Origin: CAUZIZ01 sp965218775 | Lineage (GTDB): Bacteria; Acidobacteriota; UBA6911; RPQK01; JAJDTT01 | Assembly (NCBI GenBank): GCA_965218775.1 | Contig: CBDCLS010000006.1 | Coordinates: 620,001-684,000, forward strand | Length of the DNA: 64,000 bases | Direction of reading: 5' to 3' | The notes under the pieces: model-generated | Databases searched by the model: none | Seen by the model: the letters and a program-made list of their open reading frames with translations, nothing else | Told to the model about the DNA's origin: nothing | In this document: in pieces, positions 37,663-46,627 of the stretch | Layout: each line of letters opens with the position of its first letter | Position numbering within the stretch: position 1 is the stretch's first letter | Translations under genes and position numbers: made by a program

Positions 37663-37989
37663 TTAGACGACCTGCGCTTCTAACACGTTCCCGTTCTCGC
37701 TTGCAGGTAACAGTCGGCTGATACCGGTACCGATCGCTTCGAGCGTCTTGCGATCTTTGATGTTGTCTTTGAGCACTCTCAAAATGCCGCCGGTCGGCAC
37801 AGCAATCTCTTCAGCTGAGACCATCGTCTGTGACTGAATCGCGTGTTTGATCTCTGAGTCGACGAGACGCTGACGACGATCGATCCAAGAGCCGATGTCT
37901 TGCCAGATCTCCCTCTCGTTTGCGACGTCAGCAATCATCGTCTCTAGCTGTGTCAAGATCGCAACGAACTCAGCGGGACTGAGTCCCAC
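37663..37989 (-). CDS. Hypothetical protein
   Basis: 108 aa from a GTG at 37989. Helical, charged, without signal peptide: LSPAEFVAILTQLETMIADV at the start, SEIKHAIQSQTMVSAEEIAV in the middle, LEAIGTGISRLLPASENGNV near the end. I do not recognise the family. Base use is more A/T-rich than nearby glycan genes, suggesting foreign origin. It sits between a MITE and the end of the flavoprotein-sialidase gene; no ribosome binding site is obvious. Confidence 0.4.
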   Translation of the reverse strand: MGLSPAEFVAILTQLETMIADVANEREIWQDIGSWIDRRQRLVDSEIKHAIQSQTMVSAEEIAVPTGGILRVLKDNIKDRKTLEAIGTGISRLLPASENGNVLEAQVV

Positions 37990-38006
37990 GTGTGTGAGTA
38001 AGGTGT

Positions 38007-40635
38007 CTATTCCTGCGCGCGAGACGATTTCGAAAGGCTGTCGAGTTCAGCGAGGCGGATCTTGAGAACTTCAACGGATTGCTTCCCGCCGGAGAACGCA
38101 ACGAACAGGTGTCCTTTATGCTCGATCACGTGTGGGTAGTCGACGCGGCGGCCCCCGACCAGATAGCCCATCCGGTTGAACACCATCCCGTGGTCGCTGA
38201 TCGAAATGACGAGCGGATCGCGCTGCTGCGGATTGGGGTTTGATACCAGCACGTAACGCCCATCCTTTAATCGCAAGCCGTTGATCTTGGAACTGGCATC
38301 GGGGAAGTCGGTCTTGACCGGTTTGCTCCAGGTCCGGCCGTTGTCCGTCGAGAATGAGCGGAACAGATATCCGCTGCGGCGGTTGTCGCGAAACAGAGCC
38401 ATCAGGTTGCCACCCGGCAATGTCCACCAGAATGGCTCTTCCGCAGAGAGCTCGCTGCTGGAGCCGAGGACGGGGAACGATTTCCACTGGTCGATTCCGT
38501 CCCGACCGCCGACGAGAAAATGAACCCCTCTCTTTTTGTAGTCGAATGTCCTGCGGGACATCATCCATTGGCCGGTAGGAATCCTTCTTGGCGGGAAATT
38601 GTTGATGGCGTTGTTTGCGATCGTTCCGAGATCGTCCCAGGTCCCGTCGCTGAAGTTCAGCCGAAAGGCGTGCAACTCCAGGCTGGGCCCGAAGAAACCG
38701 GCCGCTTCATCCAAAGACGTCAGGGCGAGTAACTCCCCGTCACGTTGCCAGAAACCACGGGAGATCCAGCGAAACCCTTCGGCGGATCGCGCTGCGTAGA
38801 ATTCGGAATCCGGCCCGGAGTTCGGCGGCACAGGAGTCAGGTATATCGAATCGCTCCAGGTCAGACCGTCGCGGCTTGTCGCATACTTCACCCGCTGACC
38901 GACGCGGTCCTCGATGCCCGGCCCGTCGCTCCACATGACCCAGAACTTCCCATTGTGATGCACCAGATAGTTATGCTGGTTCACACCTTTCGACGCTCGG
39001 ACGTCGCTGACGACTGAATGTCGGCTAGCCACGCGAGGCAGACCGGCAAAATCGATTTCGTGCGGATTGTCGGGAACCCACGTCCCTTTGAGCATCTGCG
39101 ATGACAGCGGGTTTTTCTCAGGATCGGGCACCGATATCTGCTTGTGCCGAAGCACCTGACCCTGCTGGACGAGCCGGTGCTGTAATGTTCTTATCGGGAC
39201 ATCTCGCGGACGCACGTCCTCTTCAACGGCAAGATCCGCCGCCACGCCCGCCGCCTGGCCCAAAGCCATCCAGGTGGGCTCCATTCGAATGGACGAATAG
39301 GCCACGTGTGTGGTTGAGGCGGCCACGGGGACGATTAGGCCGTCAAGGCGCTTCGGAATCATAATGCGATACGGAATCTCGTAGGGCCTGGTGATGTGAT
39401 CGAGCATTCCCAGATAGCCTTCGAGGACGATCGAATCGCTCGGCTGTCGCTTACGGCACGGGAAGCTGTCGATCGGAAACTCACCGATGGCAATACTGTC
39501 GGCGTGGTGACGCGGTGCAATGTCCCCACCGTCGCTGGTGATGTCGTGTTCCGTCAGTGTGTACGCTCCAACGAGGCGCCGAGCCTCACGCACGTAGAGT
39601 TGGAAGGGGAAATGGTCGTTGTCGCGAAATTCGTCTTTGGCCAGATGCAGCTCGTTGGCCATTTTACGGTGTGATGCGGGGAAAGGGGAATCCGAGTGGG
39701 CGCGGATTGATGTTCACTTCGGTTTTCCGGTTGGGAATCTCGGTGACGGACAGCGCTCGAACCAGCGTGTCGAAGTGAGCCGGGTTATAGCCGCGCCCCG
39801 GCTTGAACAGCTTCGGGCCGGCGAGTCGTCCGGCCTTCAGATCATCGAAGTAAGCCAGATAATTCCGCCGATCGTATTCAGGAGGCGGCTCGGTCAGACG
39901 ATGGGCGTTGTTGGGGTCTCTCGTCAAACAGAGCCGGTATGTATACGCCGGAAGCCTGTCGTCCGCCTCTCCCGTCGTTCCGGAAAGAAAACGCTTCGCC
40001 TGATAGTCATAGTAGACAACACCCGCATGAGGCTCGTCGTATTCATCACGAGACTCACGCCCTGACCGGAATTCGGCCCCCGCAGCGGCGTAGAGATCCC
40101 CTTCATAGGTGGCATCGATGAAGACCTGACCCGGCAGCTTGCGCGTCTCCCCGGTCCGCCGATTTGCCACTGTCACGGGCGTGAGACGATGGTCCGTGAC
40201 GTGAGCCGAGACCAGCCGCCATCCCTTCAGGACGGTGATCGTATCCTGCTCTTGCAGCATGCCTTCCAGGACCGATTCGGCCACAGATGGCTCGTAGTAA
40301 TAACCGTCGCGACACAGCTTCACGTTTTCGTGGTCTTTGCCGTAGGTCTTCACGTAGTGTGTAAGAACGCGGTTGATGAATTCCTTGAATAGACCACCGA
40401 TCATCGCCCGGTTCTCAATATCACTTTTGCCGAGCCCGCTTGTCATCATGCCGCCGATATGCTCGTGATATTCAACAACGATGACAGTCCGTCCCGGGCG
40501 TGCTGCCGCCACTGCCGATGCGATGCCTCCAGGTGTCCCCCCGATGATGACCACGTCGGCTTGATCTGCGTACAGGGTCGAAACAGGCAGCGCGCACGAC
40601 AGGATGACGAGAGAGCTGTAGAGCACACGGTTCAT
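38007..40635 (-). pseudogene. FAD-dependent oxidoreductase fused to a sialidase-like domain, internally deleted
   Basis: From ATG at 40635 (AAGGAG upstream): signal peptide, then ADVVIIGGTPGGIASAVAAA (FAD-binding dinucleotide fold) and EHIGGMMTSGLG of the FAD_oxidored family. This frame ends at 39664 after NRKTEVNINPRPLGFPFP. The family resumes as HRKMANELHLAKDEF in another frame; ~40-50 residues normally between are missing, so an internal deletion shifted the frame. The second frame (to 38007) completes the flavoprotein (LGQAAGVAADLA) and continues without a stop into a sialidase-like propeller (YATSRDGLTWSDS, STDNGRTWSKPV, SISDHGMVFN). The fusion seems original; the deletion is later damage. 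Confidence 0.75.
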
Positions 40636-40881
40636 CTCGGACAGGCTCCTTCTACGGGCTCGCGAACGGATCCCCGCTTTTTGGTCCGTACTGCTCCCGG
40701 GCCGATTATCCGGGAATACATGCCAATCAGGCCGACGCGGCCTCTTTTCCCGGCCGGGTTCCACCAGCGACTGGGGAGGCGGGCCCGGCTCTGAGCCGGT
40801 TCTATGGGGGCCATGGTACTCTTGTACAGAGCATTATAGAGTATGACAATGAGGCAGAGCCGGACGCTAGTCTAAGAGTAG

Positions 40882-40903
40882 CGAGCGAGCTCATACCGCC
40901 GAG
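40882..40903. repeat. 22 bp intergenic motif, copy 2
   Basis: Same 22 bp string as 8693-8714 with a single mismatch, here upstream of the flavoprotein-sialidase gene. Confidence 0.35.
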
Positions 40904-40924
40904 GACGTTTCTACATGCTGACTC

Positions 40925-41050
40925 CTCTTCTTACCCTTGCCCGTGCCTTTGCCCGTGCCCGACCTCATCTTTCTTCTCCCGCTCAGACTCGACGATTGTG
41001 GGAACACCCACGGGCAAGGGCAAGGGGGAGGGCAAAGGCAAGGGAAGCTT
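40925..41050. repeat. Imperfect inverted repeat of C-rich and G-rich hexamers
   Basis: Left arm repeats CCCTTGCCCGTGCC / TTGCCCGTGCC (40932-40962); right arm ACGGGCAAGGGCAAGG ... GGGCAAAGGCAAGGG (41010-41045). The arms can fold into a long imperfect hairpin. It occupies the gap 40636-41210 together with the 22 bp motif; nothing else is seen there. Confidence 0.55.
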
Positions 41051-41210
41051 CTTCGCAAACTTGTGGTCATCACCAATCTGGTTGGATGGCACATCCGCTC
41101 ATCGTTCATCAGGTCTCCGTCGCTGCCACCTATCCTGAGGGTTAGGAGCCCCGCCTGCTGAGCTGGCCGCTGGGATGACCCAACCCTTGGTCAAATGGAG
41201 AGGAAAAGTG

Positions 41211-42470
41211 ATGAACTGCCTGCAGTCTTATGTGTGTGTCGGCATCGGGATGCTGGTGTCCCTGTCCTGGGTCACGGCGGCCGAGCTACGATACGAGAAC
41301 CTGAGCGTCGTCATCGACGATGAAGTCATCATCGCACCTCCGGCGGTCGAGGTCGGGGCCGCCAACATGATCGTCGGTTCCGACCATACCCTCTGGATCA
41401 ACACCGGAACCACAAATCCGGGACTCTTCAAGAGCATCGACGAGGGCAGGTCCTGGACTTTGCAGCGGATCAACCTGGTCGATGTGCCGTCTGGGCAGTA
41501 TGTGGGCGGCTTCTACGTCACTCGTGATGCGCGCCTGTGGATCGTCCATCAAGCGCCGCCGACGGGTGGAGGACATATCTTCTCCAGGGATGCGTTCGTC
41601 TCGGTGTCACAGGATCAGGGCAAGATATGGCAGACGACAAAGCTCGATTTTGGCAGCTTTGCGCCCGGCGCACCGGAAGATCCGTACACGATGATGCAGG
41701 TGGCCTGGTGTCATCCGAATTTCGTCGAACGGCCCGACGGAACCGTGATGTTCTCAGCCAGTATGCGCTACGAGGACCATTCGGACTACCAGCAAGCGGA
41801 TCAGACGCGCCCAGGCGTTCGCGACGTGATGATCCGCACGACCGATGGTGGCAAGACCTGGGGAGACCCCACGATCGTGCACCAGCATGCCACCGAGACC
41901 GCCTACGCGGTTGATCCCCAGAACCCCGACCGTATTCTGGCGCCGACCAGGATTCAGCGGAGGACCTTGCCGGGTGAGGATCCAGTGCGGATTCTCCGGA
42001 AGACCGGGGTCCCCTATCCTCCAGACCCCGGGCGATCCGTCTACAAGAACGGCCTGCTGCTGGAATCGACGGACGGGGGGCGATCCTTCCGGGAGGTGCC
42101 GGATGGTTTGTTCGGCTTTGGCAGCTACCGGTGGAGCGCGGTCTGGACGAAGCACAACTGGCTAATCCTGATCAGCGCCTCCGGTCAGGAGCCGGGAGAA
42201 GACAGGTTCGACAACGACAAGGTTGCCCGGATCAGTCTGGATGGTGGACGCAGCTGGGCGGACGGCACGGCAGCGGGCACCAGGTCCCCGCGCAAAGCAA
42301 AGAAGTTCTCGCTAGTTCCCGGTTATCGGGACATCGGGAAAGCCGATCACTATAGCAACGCCGTACCGGCGACCGCCGAGTTGTCACACAATCGTTTCAT
42401 GACCCTGTGCCGGTACAAACGGGATAAGATTCTCAAAGGCAGGATCTGGCACCTGGAAAATCTGCCTTGA
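41211..42470 (+). CDS. Secreted Asp-box (sialidase-like) protein
   Basis: 419 aa from ATG at 41211 (purine-rich GGAGAGGAAAAG just upstream); an upstream ATG at 41175 lacks a site. Signal peptide SYVCVGIGMLVSLSWVTAAE. Asp-box type repeats: SIDEGRSW, SQDQGKIW, TTDGGKTWGDPTIV, STDGGRSFREVP, SLDGGRSWADG. It shares HQHATETAYAVDPQNPDRIL with the 5714 protein (HQHVAETGYAVDPNDPDHIL), marking a close paralogue. Ends IWHLENLP. Activity unknown; probable exported glycan-active or binding protein. Confidence 0.8.
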   Translation: MNCLQSYVCVGIGMLVSLSWVTAAELRYENLSVVIDDEVIIAPPAVEVGAANMIVGSDHTLWINTGTTNPGLFKSIDEGRSWTLQRINLVDVPSGQYVGGFYVTRDARLWIVHQAPPTGGGHIFSRDAFVSVSQDQGKIWQTTKLDFGSFAPGAPEDPYTMMQVAWCHPNFVERPDGTVMFSASMRYEDHSDYQQADQTRPGVRDVMIRTTDGGKTWGDPTIVHQHATETAYAVDPQNPDRILAPTRIQRRTLPGEDPVRILRKTGVPYPPDPGRSVYKNGLLLESTDGGRSFREVPDGLFGFGSYRWSAVWTKHNWLILISASGQEPGEDRFDNDKVARISLDGGRSWADGTAAGTRSPRKAKKFSLVPGYRDIGKADHYSNAVPATAELSHNRFMTLCRYKRDKILKGRIWHLENLP

Positions 42471-42581
42471 AGTCTCCGAGTGCTCCATCCGTAGGTGCTC
42501 CATTTCGGAATCTGGGTGGCAGACCTCGATGGTCGTGGGGATATGGATTGGGCGAGCCGACGAAGAATGCAGGGTCCGAGC

Positions 42582-43154
42582 TCAGTGCGGTTCCAGGAAG
42601 TCCACTTCCTGGAAGCTGATCCAGACCGGCGGTTGAGGACGGCTGTGGGAAGCGATCAGCCAGACCTGACCTGGATGCGGCTCGAAGATGTAGGGATAGC
42701 AAGCCGCCCCAATCTGACCTGGGTAGGTGAGGCGGGCCATTACGACAGGGGTACTCCAGCTGGCAGCGTCGTCGTTGGAGAAGGCAATCGACAGCTCCTC
42801 CCGATGGGCACTGGCTGGGACTTCCGTACGAGGTGGTCCATCCCTTCGGTATTCCGTCTTTCCCTCCGGATAGAGTCGATTCCAGGCCAGGACCAGCCGC
42901 CCGCTAGCCAGTCTGGTCAGATATCGAGGAGAGCTGCTGGCGTCGATTCGGCTGGGGCGCAACTCCCTCCGGTAGTAGCCATGGTCGTTGGAGTAGGCCT
43001 CCCAGAAAACATCCAGATTGGTTCTGAGAAGCATCAGGATTCTTCCGTCCGTTAGCTCTTCCAGAGTGGCTTCATATCCCCCGTCATGATCTCCATGGCC
43101 GCGGGGGTGAGTGATCAGGGGTTCCAGCACGGACACGTAGCCAAGGAACGTTGC
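42582..43154 (-). pseudogene. Sialidase-like protein, C-terminal fragment
   Basis: About 185 residues: VLEPLITHPRGHGDHDGGYEA, EELTDGRILMLLRTNLDVFWEAYSNDHG, SIAFSNDDAASWSTPVVMAR and PGQVWLIASHS are typical of the last blades of exo-sialidase-like propellers (Asp-box SNDDAASW). The N-terminal two-thirds is missing. The break lies next to a copy of a dispersed repeat (43166-43206). Confidence 0.65.
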
Positions 43155-43165
43155 CGGGGAAAATT

Positions 43166-43206
43166 TGAATGTCCGCGTTTAGGCGGAAGCCGCCGATCGG
43201 GGTGTC
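43166..43206. repeat. Dispersed TTTAGGCGGAA-type repeat, copy 1
   Basis: GAATGTCCGCGTTTAGGCGG and the following AAGCCGCC resemble the cores at 49923, 52389, 58246 and 61591. Such repeats often give rise to small spurious ORFs beginning MSAF; one is visible here at 43169. Confidence 0.5.
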
Positions 43207-43391
43207 CACCCGAAAAACTCCATCCAACCGTCCCAAAATGGGCGATTCACTGTCGTGTTTCTGGCGAAGTTTGCCTGACGATGCCATAATTGTTGTCATC
43301 GGTCAGCTCCAAGCTACAGCCATCATGTCGAGATTGGGTCGCCAGCGCCGAACCGGAACACCTAGGTCAATTCTCTCAGGAAGTCCTCGCC

Positions 43392-44273
43392 ATGAACTGT
43401 AAACTCATCACCGCTTTCGCGATTCCACTTCTTTTCCTTTGCAGCATCGGCCGTGCGCAGAAGCTAACGTCAGACATTCCCTACGTCAAGAACGGTCACG
43501 AACGTCAGGTTCTCGACATCTACGCATCCGAAGGAGCCGCCGATGGGAGACTCCCGGTCATGTTCTGGATCCACGGCGGCGGATGGCAGCGCGGCGACAA
43601 GGGCGACGTCGCCCTGAAGCCCAAAGTGTTGACTGAGCGGGGATTCGTCTTCGTATCAACAAACTACCGTCTCTTGCCCGACGTGGAGATGGATGTGCTG
43701 ATTCGTGACGTCGCCAAATCGCTTGGTTGGGTGTACCGGAACATCGCCAAATATGGCGGCGATCCGAAGCGAATCTTTGTCGGCGGACATTCCGCCGGCG
43801 CCCAACTCGCGGCGTTGATCTGCATCGATGATCGCTACCTGAAGGAAGAAGGCGTTTCTTTCGAGGTCCTCAGGGGGTGCGTGCCCGTAGATGGCGACAC
43901 TTACGACATTCCCAAAATTATCATGACGGCAGAGCACCGGCAGGCTCTCTATGGCGGCAAGATGTTTACGTTTGGTCATCGGCAGAAGTTTGGGAACGAC
44001 CCGGAAAAACACGTTGACTTCTCAGCAGTGACGCACGTCGCGAAGAACAAAGGCATCCCGCCGTTCCTCATCCTGTTCTTTGCCGGCAACCCCAACACCA
44101 GAGCTCAGGCGCGACGTCTCGAAGCGGTCCTGAAGGAGGCTGATATCCCGGCCACGGCGTATGGAAAACGCGACAGCAACCACCGCCGCCTGAACAACGA
44201 TCTTGGCAAACCCGACGATCCGGCGACGCAGGAATTCTACAAGTTTCTCGACGCGCTTATCGGCAGGAAATAG
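43392..44273 (+). CDS. Secreted alpha/beta-hydrolase (esterase)
   Basis: 293 aa from ATG at 43392; the open frame extends further 5' but the signal peptide (LITAFAIPLLFLCSIGRAQ) begins here. Oxyanion motif IHGGGWQRGD (~65), nucleophile in GGHSAGAQLAAL (~137), and the His in KRDSNHRRLNNDLG near the C-terminus complete the triad. It belongs to the esterase/lipase group related to acetyl-xylan and feruloyl esterases common in planctomycete and acidobacterial genomes. A carbohydrate esterase role is inference. Intact. Confidence 0.85.
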   Translation: MNCKLITAFAIPLLFLCSIGRAQKLTSDIPYVKNGHERQVLDIYASEGAADGRLPVMFWIHGGGWQRGDKGDVALKPKVLTERGFVFVSTNYRLLPDVEMDVLIRDVAKSLGWVYRNIAKYGGDPKRIFVGGHSAGAQLAALICIDDRYLKEEGVSFEVLRGCVPVDGDTYDIPKIIMTAEHRQALYGGKMFTFGHRQKFGNDPEKHVDFSAVTHVAKNKGIPPFLILFFAGNPNTRAQARRLEAVLKEADIPATAYGKRDSNHRRLNNDLGKPDDPATQEFYKFLDALIGRK

Positions 44274-44419
44274 AAGGCGGTGAAGCAGACAAAGCCCTCT
44301 CGTGGACCCCGAACAGCCGTCCTTCAACTGGTGAGTGGCGTGGAATCGAAGATAACTATCCGTTCATGGCTAGGGCGATAGAGAGATCTACGCCAAAGTG
44401 GCTTCTGTGCCCTGCCCGT

Positions 44420-44575
44420 TCACGCTCCGCCCCGTCTATGCCAATCGGACAAGGCCCTGAAGTCACTGCCGGTCGGATTCTGGAAGATCCGAAGGTCGAA
44501 CTCTGAGGCGATGGCCAGGACATGGTCGAAAATGTCGGCCTGGATGCGCTCGTAGTTGGCCCAGGCCTTTCCAGA
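44420..44575 (-). pseudogene. Mechanosensitive channel (MscS/YbdG type), C-terminal fragment, copy 1
   Basis: The minus frame reads KAWANYERIQADIFDHVLAI, then ASEFDLRIFQNPTGSDF and ends ALSDWHRRGGA. WANYE.IQ.DIFDH.LA and EF.LR.FQNP.G.DF are the hallmarks of the C-terminus of YbdG-like MscS channels. Only ~50 residues remain. It directly follows the stop of the 310-aa gene, so two unrelated genes were joined before the segment was duplicated. Confidence 0.7.
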
Positions 44576-45508
44576 TTACTCCGGATGGGGTCGTCTCCAA
44601 TCCGGAAAGTCCCGCCGGAACGCAGACCGCAGGGCGGCTTCGTCGTTTGGCAGGAAGTAGATTCGACCTCGCGACACGATCCTATTGCGTCGCCCATCGT
44701 AGGATTCGCCGATGGCGGGGCGCGGATGCAGGCAGTCATGCCACACTTGCCCCAGCGAACGAGCCTCCGGCCAGGCGATGGCCGCCAGATACCTGCCATC
44801 CCTGGACACGCAGCCAATGATTGGAGCCACCGGCCGGTCGAGACTGTAGCCGCGTCTTCCCGGGATCTGCCCCGGGTGCTTGCGCCAGATGGGAAAGTAC
44901 TCTTGAATCCATGGCTCGGGTAGGTTTGCTTTGCTGATCTTCCTTCGTGTTCCCGGAACCCGGCGCGTGTCGTTGAGCCGAGTCAGGCCGCCTTCCAGGA
45001 AGACAAAACATCGTGAGACGAAGTCGTCCACGTAGTCGCCTTGATTCTTGAACGCTTCCGAGCGACGAAACTGGCAACACGGATTCAGCGAGCCGACTGA
45101 CCGGACCGCCTCCGCAGTCGGGCCGGAGACCTCGACCATGAGCTCCAAGCCGTCATCATGCGGGACAAACCGGCTGACGACGACGGCCTGGTTCAGTCTA
45201 TGAGTGAGCACCAACCGGTCGCCCTCTTGATGAAACGCCTCGGCCTTGCCCAATTGGTCTTCGTAGCACCAGAGCTCGCAACCCAATCCCGGCGCATTGG
45301 GGACCACTACCGTCACCATGGAGGCCTTCTCCTCTTCGACGTACCCGACTCGGGGACGGAGCACTTCCCGACGCTGCTTCTGGACCGGCTCACCAGACCC
45401 CACAAACGCCGATGCAGCGGTGAGGATAACCGAGAGCCAGGCGACAAACAGCGCACACTTGAACGGCGAGAGCACACAGCTTCTGAACAGCGTCGGGTCC
45501 TCGGTCAC
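44576..45508 (-). CDS. Exported protein of unknown function, copy 1
   Basis: 310 aa from GTG at 45508 (GGGAGGA about 12 bases upstream; start uncertain). A membrane/signal segment (CALFVAWLSVILTAASAF) is followed by a beta-rich protein: LGCELWCYEDQLGKAEAF, VVVSRFVPHDDGLELMVEV, GSLNPCCQFRRSEAFKN, VAPIIGCVSRDGRYLAAIAW, SLGQVWHDCLHPRPA, RGRIYFLPNDEAAL. I do not recognise the family. It lies just downstream of a propeller C-terminus, which hints at a glycan-related job. An almost identical copy is at 50405-51337 (Pro to Ser in VSRFVPHDD). Confidence 0.65.
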   Translation of the reverse strand: MTEDPTLFRSCVLSPFKCALFVAWLSVILTAASAFVGSGEPVQKQRREVLRPRVGYVEEEKASMVTVVVPNAPGLGCELWCYEDQLGKAEAFHQEGDRLVLTHRLNQAVVVSRFVPHDDGLELMVEVSGPTAEAVRSVGSLNPCCQFRRSEAFKNQGDYVDDFVSRCFVFLEGGLTRLNDTRRVPGTRRKISKANLPEPWIQEYFPIWRKHPGQIPGRRGYSLDRPVAPIIGCVSRDGRYLAAIAWPEARSLGQVWHDCLHPRPAIGESYDGRRNRIVSRGRIYFLPNDEAALRSAFRRDFPDWRRPHPE

Positions 45509-45528
45509 GGCTGCGGCCCAGTCCTCCC

Positions 45529-45835
45529 TCAGCTGACGAACTGAAGGGAGTAGAGCGCTGCCGCTCGGATCGCTAACCGCAGCTGGACCGGCTTGCCTTC
45601 CAGCTGCGACACTTCTCTGCCCTCCCAGCGCACTTCCTGACGGCCGCTCTCCAGCAGCGGCCTGGATTTCTCCAGGGTGAATCCCTCGATGGTTCCTCCC
45701 GACTGATCCAGAAGGGCGGCTCGGACTTCGCACTCGTCGAAGTTGCGGTAGCTCTTGGGTAGTTCCATGGGTAACGAGGCGTCGATATCCAGCATGAGCT
45801 TGGAGCCGACAAAGGTGAAGGGCCGGGTCCCCTTC
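45529..45835 (-). pseudogene. LFVDDYLIE-family propeller gene, C-terminal fragment, copy 1
   Basis: Reads RPFTFVGSKLMLDIDASLPM, then LEGKPVQLRLAIRAAALYSL and QFVS before the stop at 45529. This is the C-terminal sandwich of the propeller family. The rest of the gene is cut at ~45830, the edge of the duplicated segment. The 310-aa gene follows closely. Confidence 0.8.
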
Positions 45836-45969
45836 GATTTCCCCATCTACCTCATTTCAGCCCCTTTTGGGCTCCTTTCGGATGTTTCTACCCTCTCTCC
45901 TAAAACTCAATCCAAAAGCAAAGTCCTATTGATATTGGGGGGAAAGGGACTCATTACTATCGGAGAGTT

Positions 45970-46506
45970 TCCTTTTTCAAGGAGGTCATGGGTTGGTGTC
46001 TGGAGAACGATTTGGCGGTCTTCGCGGTTTCGGATGCTCACTGGCCCATCGATCAGATGGTAGACAAGACGCGAGGGCAGCGACGTGACATGACACTGGT
46101 TCTGGTGAGCGAGGTCAGCCCTCGGGGAGTGAAGCAGGCCATCAAGCAGCGCCGCACTCTTGCCTATTTCGGGGAGATGCTGTGGGGTCAGGAGCGATGG
46201 CTGCGGGCCCTGGCGGTGAGCTCCCTGGAGCTGAAGGTGACGCCATCGGTGCAGGCCAATAGGGTCCGCCACTTCCTTTCCCTCACCAACCGCTCTTCTT
46301 TTCCTTTTCAGATTCAGTTCGCGGTGGGGGAGACCGAAGTCTCCCACACCAACCGAGAGTATCGTTCAGCGCCCAACGCCACCGTGATGTTGCCGTTCTC
46401 GGCAAAGCAACAAGGCGAGAAGGTCAAGCTGACAATCCACGTCACCAATCTGCTGTCCGGCACGGACCGTCCCTTGATTTTGAATCAAGAGGTCTGGGTG
46501 CCATAG
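45970..46506 (+). pseudogene. PHP-domain phosphodiesterase-like protein, C-terminal fragment
   Basis: GWCLENDLAVFAVSDAHWPI contains the metal-binding SDxH of PHP-domain proteins, followed by RGQRRDMTLVLVSEVSPRGV, QRRTLAYFGEMLWGQERWL and a beta-sandwich tail ending ILNQEVWVP. This pattern fits the C-terminal part of Sb-PDE-type PHP phosphodiesterases. The N-terminal PHP strands are missing. AAGGAGG lies two bases before ATG 45988, too close for a good start. Bases 45830-45969 show nothing recognisable. Confidence 0.6.
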
Positions 46507-46627
46507 TACCCAGTCGCCGGACCAGGTTCTTCGGCACAAAGCAACTGGCTGCGCCCCTCTGCTACCCGGACTTCGTTGTGAACTGCGGCCCGTGTCTAGC
46601 TGCCTTTGCTCAACTAGATGCCGTTCT

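Larger units (their letters stand above)
44367..45829. repeat. 1463 bp direct duplication, copy 1
   Basis: Matches 50196-51658 in the same orientation at a constant offset of 5829 bases. By eye I found three substitutions (44411, 45161, 45634), so identity is about 99.8%. It contains a mechanosensitive-channel 3' fragment, a 310-aa unknown gene and the 3' end of a propeller gene. Sequences outside both ends are unrelated. Confidence 0.95.
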
